DNA of 64,000 bases, taken from positions 1-64,000 of the forward strand of contig NZ_BMDG01000009.1 of NCBI RefSeq assembly GCF_014635665.1. The letters are read 5' to 3'. Below, one piece after another: positions 40,873 to 49,776 of this stretch (position 1 is the stretch's first letter; every line of letters starts with the position of its first letter). The stretch is from Isoptericola cucumis (GTDB lineage Bacteria > Actinomycetota > Actinomycetes > Actinomycetales > Cellulomonadaceae). Below the pieces are notes generated by a model. That model worked only from the letters and a program-made list of their open reading frames with translations, did not search any database and was not told the DNA's origin. The translations under genes and the position numbers were made by a program.

Positions 40873-42312
40873 GTGGAGCACAGACCGTCCGCCGCGGTGG
40901 CCGCGGGAGTGGACGCGCACACGGCAGGGGCGGCCGGCGGCCCGCCTGACGTCGCCGCACGGCTCGCGGACCTGGAGCGGGAGAACGCGGACCTGCGTCG
41001 GCGGCTTCTCGAGCTGTCGGACGACGGACGACGGCCACCGGCGTCGGGCGGTGGGCCACGTACGGCCCGGCACCGGTGGCGCAGCGCCACAGCCGTCGTC
41101 CTCCTCGTGCTGGGCACGCTGCTGGCGCCGGCGGGGGCGATCGCGGCGTGGGCCAAGGGCCAGCTCACCGACACCGACGCCTACGCCGCCACGGTCGCGC
41201 CGCTCGCGAGCGACCCCGTCGTGCAGTCCGCCGTGTCCGGGCGGCTCACGGAGGCCGTGATGTCGCGGATCGACGTGGGCGCGCTGCTCGACGACGTCGT
41301 GACAGGCCTGGACGAGGCGGACGTCGCACCGCGTGCCGTGACGGCGCTCGGCGCCCTCGAGGCGCCGCTGACGAGCGGCGTCGAGTCGTTCGTGCGCAGC
41401 GCCGCCGACCGCGTCGTGACCAGCGACGCGTTCGTCACCGCCTGGGAGCGGGCGAACCGGGTGGCGCACGAGGAGCTCGTCGCCGTGATGGAAGGACAGG
41501 GCGGCGACCTGGTCCAGGTCGGCCGGGACGGCCAGCTGACGATCCAGCTCGCGGGGATGATCGAGCTGCTCAAGGAGCGGCTCGTCGAGCGTGGGCTGGA
41601 CGTGGCCGCGAACATCCCCACGGTGGACGCGACGTTCGTGATCATGGAGACGACCCAGCTGGTCGAGATCCAGAACCGGTACGGGCAGCTGGTCACCCTG
41701 ACCACGTGGCTGCCGTGGGTCGCGCTGGGCCTCCTGGCCGCCGGCGTCCTCGTCTCGACGCACCGGCTGCGCACCCTGATGGTGGCCGGGCTGGCGCTGG
41801 CGGCGGCGATGGTGGCGCTGGGCATCGCCCTCGCGCTGGCGCGGAGCCTGTACCTCGGCGCCCTCAGCGACGTCGTCGTCCGTCTCGACGCCGCCGAGGT
41901 GGTGTTCGACCAGGTCGCGTCACCTCTGCGGGGCACGCTGCGCACCGCCGGCGTGCTCGGGCTGGTCGTCGCGCTGGCGGCCTTCCTCGCCGGCGGGAGC
42001 GCGTCGGCACGGAGCCTGCGCGCCGGGGCCGGCCGAGGCTTCGCGTCCGCCCGCACCTGGGGCGAGACACGGGGCTGGACGACAGGCGCGGTGGGTCTCT
42101 GGCTCGGGCGGCACCGCAGCTTCGCCCGGGCGGTGGTGATCGCCGTCGCGGCACTGGTCCTGCTGCTCGCCGCCGACCCGACGGCGGGTCTGGTGATCGG
42201 CACCGCCGTCGTCGCGGGGGCGGTGGTCGCCCTGCTGGAGCTCCTCGCCCGACCGGCCGACGAGGCCCGACCGGGCGAGGACCTGCCCGTCAGCCCAGCG
42301 CCTTCTCCTTGA
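40873..42312 (+). CDS. Membrane protein, four or more helices, coiled-coil start
   Basis: The 479-residue product has a short heptad-like coiled coil (VAARLADLERENADLRRRLLEL, about 27-48), then a first membrane helix (ATAVVLLVLGTLLAPAGAIAAW). A large extracytoplasmic region of about 220 residues follows (AKGQLTDTDAYAATVAPLASDP ... IEIQNRYGQL), and then several helices (LVTLTTWLPWVALGLLAAGVLV onward). The layout, ending in a cytoplasmic Ala/Glu tail, recurs in actinobacterial integral membrane proteins of unknown function. The GTG has GGAGGG upstream. Its promoter carries the island palindrome. The 3' end overlaps the convergent SHOCT gene by 23 bp. Confidence 0.72.
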   Translation: MEHRPSAAVAAGVDAHTAGAAGGPPDVAARLADLERENADLRRRLLELSDDGRRPPASGGGPRTARHRWRSATAVVLLVLGTLLAPAGAIAAWAKGQLTDTDAYAATVAPLASDPVVQSAVSGRLTEAVMSRIDVGALLDDVVTGLDEADVAPRAVTALGALEAPLTSGVESFVRSAADRVVTSDAFVTAWERANRVAHEELVAVMEGQGGDLVQVGRDGQLTIQLAGMIELLKERLVERGLDVAANIPTVDATFVIMETTQLVEIQNRYGQLVTLTTWLPWVALGLLAAGVLVSTHRLRTLMVAGLALAAAMVALGIALALARSLYLGALSDVVVRLDAAEVVFDQVASPLRGTLRTAGVLGLVVALAAFLAGGSASARSLRAGAGRGFASARTWGETRGWTTGAVGLWLGRHRSFARAVVIAVAALVLLLAADPTAGLVIGTAVVAGAVVALLELLARPADEARPGEDLPVSPAPSP

Positions 42313-42670
42313 GCGCGACGAACTCCTTGTCGTCGATCACGCCGGCGTCGTACAGGCCCTTGGCCTCGGTGATCTGCGAGGCGGCGGTCGGCCCGCCGGC
42401 CGTCGCGCGGATGTAGGCGTCGGTGTCCTCGCGGGTCCGCGTCATCCTCGCCGACTGCCGCTCGGCCATCCCGCGGCCGCGGACAATGAGGTACACCAGC
42501 GCGGAGAGGAACGGGAGCACGATCAGGGCGACCAGCCACAGGGCCTTCCACCACCCGTTCAGGTCCCGGTCGCGGAACAGGTCGCCGATGATGTGGAACA
42601 GCACCATGAGGTACATGACGAACGCGAACCACCACAGCATGAGCCAGAACCAGTCCATGAAGCTGTCCAT
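42290..42670 (-). CDS. PLDc_N / SHOCT membrane protein
   Basis: The 126-residue product starts MDSFMDWFWLMLWWFAFVMYL. It has two membrane helices (WFAFVMYLMVLFHIIGDLF and WKALWLVALIVLPFLSALVYLIVRG) that form the phospholipase D N-terminal-like module. A C-terminal SHOCT motif follows (AASQITEAKGLYDAGVIDDKEF, KEKAL). It is a common small membrane protein of actinobacterial stress islands with no established function. The ATG has AGGAGG upstream. A palindrome at 42752-42768 and a CACGCT -10 box (42728-42723) precede it. Confidence 0.8.
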   Translation of the reverse strand: MDSFMDWFWLMLWWFAFVMYLMVLFHIIGDLFRDRDLNGWWKALWLVALIVLPFLSALVYLIVRGRGMAERQSARMTRTREDTDAYIRATAGGPTAASQITEAKGLYDAGVIDDKEFVALKEKALG

Positions 42671-42722
42671 CAGACCTGCCTCCTCGCACGTCGTGGGCCT
42701 CGACCGTCACGGCCCTGACCGC

Positions 42723-42838
42723 AGCGTGCGCCGGAGGCCCGGCCGCCGTCGTCACGCAGACTGCGTGAAATCGCGCAGGTCGCGGGGCAGGTTCACCCGA
42801 TCAGCGTGATGCGTCCCGCCGTGCTCCGGCGTGTCAAT
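42723..42838. promoter_or_regulatory. Two palindromic operators between SHOCT gene and CMD-like gene
   Basis: TCACGC-AGACT-GCGTGA (42752-42768) is a perfect palindrome. Its minus-strand GCGTGA starts 29 nt before CACGCT (42728-42723), serving the SHOCT gene. TCACCC-GATCA-GCGTGA (42793-42809) has its right half 29 nt before GTCAAT (42833-42838), a weaker -10 box, serving the rightward gene. Both share the 6-5-6 spacing of the sulfatase operator. Confidence 0.5.
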
Positions 42839-42876
42839 GGACGGGCAGGTCGACCGACGCCGGAGAGGCGAGCCTC

Positions 42877-43197
42877 GTGGACTACATCGACCGACTGCGG
42901 CGGTTCGCCGTGAACGACCCCAGCCTCGACGTCGACCAGCAGGTCGAGCCCACCGCGCTCGACCCCCGGACCGTCGCCGTGGCCCGCCTCGCCGCCCTCG
43001 TCGCGGTGGGCGGGGCCGAGCCGACGTACGGGAGCCTGGTCGACGAGGCCGTCACGGCGGGGGCGACGACGTCCGAGATCGTCGACGTCCTCGCCGCCGT
43101 CGTGCCGATCGTCGGGCTGCCCGGCGTCGTCGCGGCGGCGCCGAAGCTCGCGCTGGCGCTGGGTCACGACCCGTTCGGCGCGGACTCGCCCGGCTGA
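42877..43197 (+). CDS. Carboxymuconolactone decarboxylase-like small protein
   Basis: The 106-residue all-helical protein has VAVARLAALVAVGGAEPTYGSLVDEAVTAGATTSEIVDVLAAV (split at AEPTYG), the core pattern of the CMD/AhpD fold. The CxxC pair of AhpD peroxidases is absent, so it is not a thiol peroxidase, and catalytic activity cannot be assigned. The GTG has GGAGAGG upstream. It is probably an island member under the palindrome at 42793-42809. Confidence 0.65.
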   Translation: MDYIDRLRRFAVNDPSLDVDQQVEPTALDPRTVAVARLAALVAVGGAEPTYGSLVDEAVTAGATTSEIVDVLAAVVPIVGLPGVVAAAPKLALALGHDPFGADSPG

Positions 43198-43210
43198 GGC
43201 CGCCACGCCG

Positions 43211-43250
43211 ACGAGCGGCCACGAGCGGCCACGAGCGGTCACGAGCCGAG
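43211..43250. repeat. Four tandem 10-bp repeats
   Basis: ACGAGCGGCC, ACGAGCGGCC, ACGAGCGGTC and a diverged ACGAGCCGAG lie head to tail between two convergent genes, covering the stop codon of the LuxR gene. No terminator hairpin is evident here. The repeat probably arose by slippage. Confidence 0.7.
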
Positions 43251-45488
43251 CAGGCCCATCGCGAGGGCTCGGTCGACGGCTCCGCTGCGCGAGGTGGTCC
43301 CGAGCTTGCGGTAGATCGAGCCCACCTGGGAGCTGGCGGTGTTGCGGGTCACGAACAGCCGCTCCCCGATCTCCCGGATGGTCAGGTGCGTCTGCAGGTA
43401 CGGCAGGAGCCGCAGCTCGGCGGGCGTGAGCGGCGCACCCGGGCTGCCGTGGACGGGGAGATGCTCGTCGGTGCCGAACGCCTTGCGCAGGTCGTGCGCC
43501 TCGTCGACCAGCGACCCCAGCGCCGGCCGGTGCAGCAGGACGTCGTCGACCTCGCGGAGCAGGTGCCGGACGGCGGCGACGTCCCCGGTCGACCAGCTGG
43601 CACGTGCGAGCTGGAGCCGGACGCGGACGGCCAGCGTCGGGAAGGCGTAGGTGCAGAAGGCACGCGCCCGCATCCCCTGCGTCAGCCGCCGGCGCGCCTC
43701 GTCCACGTCCCCGCGGTGGAGCGCGAGGCGCGCGCCGGCCGCGTACCCGAGGGCGCTCGTCGCGTAGTCGTCCATCCGGTGGGCCGCGACGGCGCCGAGG
43801 GCCTGACGGACCCGCTCCGCGGCGAGGTCCCAGCGGTCGTGATCCATGTCGAGCTGCGCGAGCAGCGACTGGCTGAACACGAGGGTGTCCGTGTTGCGGA
43901 GGGCGCGCGCCGTGGCGACCGCGTCCTCCAGGTACCGCGTCGCGCCGACGACGTCCCCGGCCAGCAGGAGCGCGTCGCCGGCGAGCGTGAGCGCGGTGTC
44001 GCGCCACGGGCTCCACACCGGCTCCTGGCCGAGCGCCAGGCGGGCGTCGTCGATCATCCGCTGCGGCCCGTCGGGGCAGCGCAGCGCCCGGAACATCGCG
44101 CGGGCGGAGGTGAACGAGGCGGAGCCGTCGACGGTCTCGCCGTCGAAGGACGCGGCGTCGGCCACGGCGCCCCAGCGCTCGGCCTCGAGGGTGTGCCCCT
44201 CGTACACCGCGACGTATCCGGCGAGCACCACGAGCGGGGGGTAGCCGGAGACCGCGTCGTCGCCGAGGGCGTGCAGCCACCGTTCCACTGTCGTGATGCG
44301 CCCGGCCTGGAAGTTCGCGGCGACGATCCGTGTGACGAGCCGGACGCAGCGGTCGTGCTCGGGCGTCGCGAGCAGGTGCTCGACCGCCTGCTCGGGGGAG
44401 CCGTGCGCCTCGAACCAGTCGGCGGCGCGGACCCGCAGGGTGTCGGCGAGACCAGGCTCGGCGTCCTCCAGCTCTCCGAGGAGGAACTCCCGGAAGAGGG
44501 CGTGGTAGCGGTAGAGCTCGCGACTCCGGTCGAGGGGGACGAGGAACAGGCTCGACGCCTCGAGCCGCCGCAGCAGGCGCCGTGACGAGCCCTCCCCGGT
44601 GACCACTTCGCACAGCGGGCCGGACAGGGTGTCCAGCACGGCCGAGCGGCGCAGGAAGCGCCGCATCGACGCGGGCAGCCGGCGGAACGTCTCGCGCTGC
44701 AGGTAGTCGGCGATGTACGGGTCCGCGCCCGTGACGGGCAGCTCCCGCGGGTCGCGGTGCCGCGCGACGAGCGAGGCGAGGTACACGCCCGCCGGCCAGC
44801 CCTCGGTGCGCTCCGTCACCGCGGCGGCCACCTCCCGCGAGACAGGGACGTGCGAGGCCTCGAACACCCGCTCGGTGCCGGCGACGTCGAGCACGAGGTC
44901 GACGGCGGTGAGCTCGAGGGCGTCGCCCGAGGCGCGGAGCCGCGGCAGGTGCGGCTGCTCGGCACGGCTCGCTGCGACGAGCTGCGACCCGGTGGGCACG
45001 CCGGCCAGCACGACCCCGAGCACGTCGTGGCAGGCGGGGGAACGGATCTCGTGCAGGTCGTCCAGCACCAGAAGGAACGGCCGGGTGCCGGTGCGCAGGG
45101 CGGAAGCCAGCCGCGGCGCCGCGCGGGCGAGCGCGGCCGCGTCGGGACCGACCATGTCCTCGGACAGGTCCGGGTACCGCGGGTCGATGCGGGAGAACGC
45201 GGACGCGAGGACGACGAGGAGGGGCAGCGGGCTGTCGTCGGCCCGGTCGAGCGTGACCCAGGCGACCGGCCGGTCGTCGCGTGCCGCCCACTCGGCCAGC
45301 AGCGTCGACTTGCCGTAGCCGGCGGGCGCGGTCACGCCGACCACCCGGCGGCGGCTGGCGCGGGCGGCGTCGACGAGACGGGCCCGGCTCACCGTGCCCG
45401 GTCGCGGGCGGGGCACGGCGAACTTGGCCTCGAGGAGCCGATGGTCGAGCTCCGCGGACACCCGTGCCGTGCCCGGCTCGTGGCTCAC
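43239..45488 (-). CDS. MalT-like LuxR-family transcriptional regulator (749 aa)
   Basis: The second STAND/LuxR regulator of the island. Walker A is VTAPAGYGKSTLLAEWA (about 52-68) and Walker B FLLVLDDLHEI. Winged-helix and TPR-like repeats run to about residue 680. The LuxR HTH is LTIREIGERLFVTRNTASSQV followed by GSIYRKLG. The GTG at 45488 is preferred because a TACAGT -10 box (45501-45496) ends 7 nt upstream, making the mRNA leaderless; a TTG at 45524 would lie upstream of the transcription start. GGGTGAAT 45 nt before that box places the gene in the same group as the polysaccharide and lasso promoters. Confidence 0.87.
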   Translation of the reverse strand: MSHEPGTARVSAELDHRLLEAKFAVPRPRPGTVSRARLVDAARASRRRVVGVTAPAGYGKSTLLAEWAARDDRPVAWVTLDRADDSPLPLLVVLASAFSRIDPRYPDLSEDMVGPDAAALARAAPRLASALRTGTRPFLLVLDDLHEIRSPACHDVLGVVLAGVPTGSQLVAASRAEQPHLPRLRASGDALELTAVDLVLDVAGTERVFEASHVPVSREVAAAVTERTEGWPAGVYLASLVARHRDPRELPVTGADPYIADYLQRETFRRLPASMRRFLRRSAVLDTLSGPLCEVVTGEGSSRRLLRRLEASSLFLVPLDRSRELYRYHALFREFLLGELEDAEPGLADTLRVRAADWFEAHGSPEQAVEHLLATPEHDRCVRLVTRIVAANFQAGRITTVERWLHALGDDAVSGYPPLVVLAGYVAVYEGHTLEAERWGAVADAASFDGETVDGSASFTSARAMFRALRCPDGPQRMIDDARLALGQEPVWSPWRDTALTLAGDALLLAGDVVGATRYLEDAVATARALRNTDTLVFSQSLLAQLDMDHDRWDLAAERVRQALGAVAAHRMDDYATSALGYAAGARLALHRGDVDEARRRLTQGMRARAFCTYAFPTLAVRVRLQLARASWSTGDVAAVRHLLREVDDVLLHRPALGSLVDEAHDLRKAFGTDEHLPVHGSPGAPLTPAELRLLPYLQTHLTIREIGERLFVTRNTASSQVGSIYRKLGTTSRSGAVDRALAMGLLGS

Positions 45489-45495
45489 GCCTTCG

Positions 45496-45546
45496 ACTGT
45501 AGGAACGGCGCCGGCGCCGGACAACCGCCCGCGGCGTCATTCACCC
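45496..45546 (-). promoter_or_regulatory. Promoter of the 749-aa LuxR gene
   Basis: On the minus strand GGGTGAAT (45546-45539) starts exactly 45 nt before TACAGT (45501-45496), and the GTG start follows 7 nt after that box. Spacing and element agree with the wzt, GH39-like and lasB1 promoters. Confidence 0.5.
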
Positions 45547-45560
45547 GCTCGCCGCCGTCG

Positions 45561-45590
45561 TTGACAGTAACGCCCCTGGTCACGTAGGGA
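45561..45590 (+). promoter_or_regulatory. Sigma-70-like promoter of ectD
   Basis: TTGACA (45561-45566) and TAGGGA (45585-45590) are separated by 18 bp. It is one of few canonical -35/-10 pairs in the window and lies about 100 bp before the ectD start. Confidence 0.5.
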
Positions 45591-45692
45591 GGGAACTCGT
45601 GCGGAGCCGCGCGATCGTCCGCGGACGACGTGCGCCCGCAGCGTGCATGACGACACCACGAACCCGGGACCTCCCGGGAGAGAGGACGAGAC

Positions 45693-46601
45693 ATGACCGC
45701 GACCATCGACACGACGACGGACGTCTTCCCGACCCGCCTCAGCGCTCCGGGAGAGATGATCGAGCGTCGGCAGCCCACGGTGTGGGGCACGGCCGACGAC
45801 GGACCGTTCGACGCCCCCGCGCTCGAGGCGCACGCCACGCGCGGGTTCACGATCCTCGAGGACTTCATCACGTCCGAGGAGGTGGCCGGGTACACCGCCG
45901 AGCTGGACCGGCTCGCGACCGACAGCTCGCTCGCGGGCGACCCGCGGGTGATCACGGAGCAGGCGTCCGGCGAGGTCCGCTCGGTCTTCGAGGTGACGGC
46001 CCTGAGCCGAGCCATCGACGCGCTGAGCCGCGACCCGCGGCTGCTCGACCGGGCCCGGCAGCTCCTCGGCTCCGAGGTCTACCTGCACCAGTCCCGGGTG
46101 AACTACATGCCGGGCTACAAGGGCACCGGCTTCTACTGGCACTCGGACTTCGAGACCTGGCACGCGGAGGACGGCATGCCCGCCCCGCGCGCGGTGAGCT
46201 GCTCCATCGCGCTCACGCCGAACTTCCCGTACAACGGCGGTCTGATGGTGATGCCGGGCTCGCACCGCACGTACGTCCCGTGCGTGGGCGAGACGCCCGA
46301 GAACTACCACGAGGCCTCGCTGAAGGAGCAGCGGATCGGCGTGCCCTCCGAGGACGCGATCACCGACATGGCCCACCGGTACGGCGTCGAGCAGTTCACG
46401 GGCCCCGCCGGTTCGGCACTGTGGTTCGACTGCAACATCATGCACGGGTCGGGAAACAACATCACGCCGTTCCCGCGGTCGAACATCTTCCTGGTGTTCA
46501 ACAGCGTCGAGAACGCGCTGACCGACCCGTACGCGGCCCCCGCGCCGCGGCCGGACCACATCGGCAACCGGGACGTGACACCGCTGCGTCCGCTGTCCTG
46601 A
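45693..46601 (+). CDS. ectD: Ectoine hydroxylase
   Basis: The 302-residue Fe(II)/2-oxoglutarate dioxygenase matches EctD over its length. It has the EctD signature YLHQSRVNYMPGYKGTGFYWHSDFETWH (split at NYMPGYKG), with Fe ligands His and Asp in WHSDF (about 149-151), the distal His in CNIMHGSGNNI (about 250), and substrate residues around WHAEDGMP. It converts ectoine to 5-hydroxyectoine for osmo- and thermoprotection. No ectABC genes lie in the window, so ectoine is made elsewhere or imported. GAGAGAGGACGAG precedes the ATG. A strong hairpin terminator follows. Confidence 0.92.
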   Translation: MTATIDTTTDVFPTRLSAPGEMIERRQPTVWGTADDGPFDAPALEAHATRGFTILEDFITSEEVAGYTAELDRLATDSSLAGDPRVITEQASGEVRSVFEVTALSRAIDALSRDPRLLDRARQLLGSEVYLHQSRVNYMPGYKGTGFYWHSDFETWHAEDGMPAPRAVSCSIALTPNFPYNGGLMVMPGSHRTYVPCVGETPENYHEASLKEQRIGVPSEDAITDMAHRYGVEQFTGPAGSALWFDCNIMHGSGNNITPFPRSNIFLVFNSVENALTDPYAAPAPRPDHIGNRDVTPLRPLS

Positions 46602-46650
46602 CCACGGGTCCCTGACGGCGCGGTCCTGAACCGGGCCGGCGCGACGACGA

Positions 46651-46698
46651 CCGGGCCCTGGCCGGCGCACCCCCTGAGGTGCGCGGGCCAGGGCCCGG
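46651..46698. terminator. Strong hairpin after ectD
   Basis: Two 21-nt arms (46651-46671 and 46678-46698) pair with a single central mismatch around a CCCTGA loop. There is no T-run, as is usual for high-GC actinobacterial terminators. It separates ectD from the AlkD-like gene. Confidence 0.65.
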
Positions 46699-46750
46699 CC
46701 GCGTCCCGGAGCCACCGGTACGGAGCGGGACGACGGCGTACGGTGGCGGC

Positions 46751-47419
46751 GTGGAGCTCACCGCCGCTGCCCTCGTCGCCGACCTGCGCGCCGTCGCGGA
46801 CCCTGTCGCGCAGCCGAACCACCACTACGGGGGCGACGGCGAGGTGCTCGGGGTGCGGATGGGGACGCTGTTCGACATCGCGAAGCGGTACACCACGATG
46901 CCGCTGGCGGAGGTGCACCGGCTCCTCGACGAGCCCGCGTACGAGCCGCGGATGGCGGCGTTCTGCGTGCTCGACTTCTTCGTGCGCCGCCGGTCGGCGA
47001 CGGACGGGGAGCGCGCGGCGCGCTACCGCCTCTACCTCGACCGGCACGACCGCATCGACAGCTGGGGGATGGTCGACCGGGCGGCCCCGCGCGTCGTCGG
47101 CGGATACCTGAGGGACCGTTCCCGGGAGCCGCTGTTCGACCTCGCCCGCTCGGCGGACCCGCTGCGTCGCCGCACGGCGATGACTGCGCCCCTCGCCTAC
47201 ACGCGGCCGCCGCACCCGGCGGGGATCGCCGACCTCCTGCGGCTGGCGGAGCTGCTCGCCGGCGACCCCGACCCGGTGGTGCGCAATCCGGTCGGCATCG
47301 CTCTGCGGCATGCGGGCGGGGCGGATCCCGAGGCCGTGCGTGCCTTCCTCGACCGGCTCGGCGACCGGCTGCCCGCGCCGGTGCGGAGGATGGCGGGCGA
47401 CAAGCTGCCGGGCACCTGA
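46751..47419 (+). CDS. DNA alkylation repair protein (AlkD-like HEAT repeat)
   Basis: The 222-residue all-helical protein has LRAVADPVAQPNHHYGGDGEVLGVRMGTLFDIAKRY near the start, DRIDSWGMVDRAAPRVVGGYL and VRNPVGIALRHAG, the pattern of the DNA alkylation repair (AlkD) family. This family excises 3- and 7-alkylpurines using a HEAT-repeat scaffold. The catalytic Asp of AlkD (in the W-D-x-V-D region) is matched by SWGMVD, where one acidic residue remains. The start at GTG 46751 is 6 nt after a TACGGT -10-like box, so the mRNA is probably leaderless. Confidence 0.75.
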   Translation: MELTAAALVADLRAVADPVAQPNHHYGGDGEVLGVRMGTLFDIAKRYTTMPLAEVHRLLDEPAYEPRMAAFCVLDFFVRRRSATDGERAARYRLYLDRHDRIDSWGMVDRAAPRVVGGYLRDRSREPLFDLARSADPLRRRTAMTAPLAYTRPPHPAGIADLLRLAELLAGDPDPVVRNPVGIALRHAGGADPEAVRAFLDRLGDRLPAPVRRMAGDKLPGT

Positions 47420-47464
47420 CGACCGCCGGTCCGGCGGCCGAGTGCGGCAGTTGCGACGCAGCGG

Positions 47465-48190
47465 TCAGGGCCGAGCGGGCCCGGCCCCGGGATCGCCGCC
47501 CTCGTGCTCGGCGCCCTGGCCGAGCAGCCCGGCGATGCGCTGCTCGAGCGCCTCGGTCGCGGCGTCGGGCAGGGCGACGATCCCCTCGAGCTCCTTGACG
47601 GCCCGCCGGTAGGCCGACTGCCGCTCGGCGTGGGTGGCCCCCTCGTCGTCGGCGAGCGCGAGGAGCGTCTTCGCCCGGTCGAGGGCCTGGCGCTCCGCCG
47701 GGGAGAAGTCGGAGGCGCGGCGTCGCTTCGCCTCCCGCTCGGCGACGTCGAAACGCGTCTGCAGCTCGCGGACCGCGGCGCGGTACCGGTCCAGGCGGGG
47801 GCGGTCGCGGAGCTCGTCCGGGTCCTGCGGACGCAGCCCCTCGGCGTCCCGCCTGGCGCGGTGGAAGTCGACGGTCACCTGCTCGCGCATGTCCGTCATG
47901 ACCGGGTACTCGAGGACCTTGACGGCGTCGAGCTCGTAGTCGAGCCAGCGGCGCTCGACCTCGTCGTGCTCGGCCAGCGTCCGCTGGATCTCGCTGGTGA
48001 GCGCCTCCTCGGACTCCTTCGCGGCCTGGGCGCCGGCGTGCTTGATCCGGTACATCTCGATCTTGTCCCGGCGGCGGCGCTCGTCCCACTTCTGGGCGCC
48101 CTTGACCCAGCCGCCGACGATGCCGCTGAGGGGGAAGACCAGCCACCAGTAGGAACCGACGAAGTCCCAGAATCCGTCCACCTCCCTCAC
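47465..48190 (-). CDS. Membrane-anchored coiled-coil protein of unknown function
   Basis: The 241-residue product has one N-terminal hydrophobic segment (FVGSYWWLVFPLSGIVGGWV, about 10-29). Then come about 190 highly charged, helical residues (KESEEALTSEIQRTLAEHDEV, RDAEGLRPQDPDELRDRPRL, AEREAKRRRASDFSPAERQAL) with heptad character, and an acidic tail. The family resembles hypothetical actinobacterial proteins located beside enolase; no function is known. It is divergent from eno. The GTG start at 48190 lacks a clear ribosome site, and GTG 48181 is possible. Confidence 0.65.
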   Translation of the reverse strand: MREVDGFWDFVGSYWWLVFPLSGIVGGWVKGAQKWDERRRRDKIEMYRIKHAGAQAAKESEEALTSEIQRTLAEHDEVERRWLDYELDAVKVLEYPVMTDMREQVTVDFHRARRDAEGLRPQDPDELRDRPRLDRYRAAVRELQTRFDVAEREAKRRRASDFSPAERQALDRAKTLLALADDEGATHAERQSAYRRAVKELEGIVALPDAATEALEQRIAGLLGQGAEHEGGDPGAGPARP

Positions 48191-48245
48191 GGTAGCGGTG
48201 GGCGCCCGCCCTGTGGTCGCGGGAGACCCTGGGGCCGGCCCGGTC

Positions 48246-49634
<1,389 letters not shown>

Positions 49635-49663
49635 CGCCCGGAGCGCCAGCTCCCCGCACGTCC

Positions 49664-49704
49664 GACGACGGCCGGTCACCCCACGGGGGTGGCCGGCCGT
49701 CGTC
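49664..49704 (+). terminator. Terminator of eno
   Basis: A 19-bp stem (49664-49682 with 49686-49704, one G-T wobble) closes on a 3-nt ACG loop. No U-tract follows, but stem length and position, 30 bp after the eno stop, support termination. Confidence 0.75.
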
Positions 49705-49776
49705 GCCCCACGTCGGGGAGGGGGCGCGCCGACGACCCTCCACGGCGGTGGCGTCCGGTATCGGCAGAATCAGGGG

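Noticed and set aside
43211-43250. The 10-bp tandem repeats as an operator array
   Set aside because: They lie between two convergent gene ends and cover a stop codon, where an operator is unlikely.
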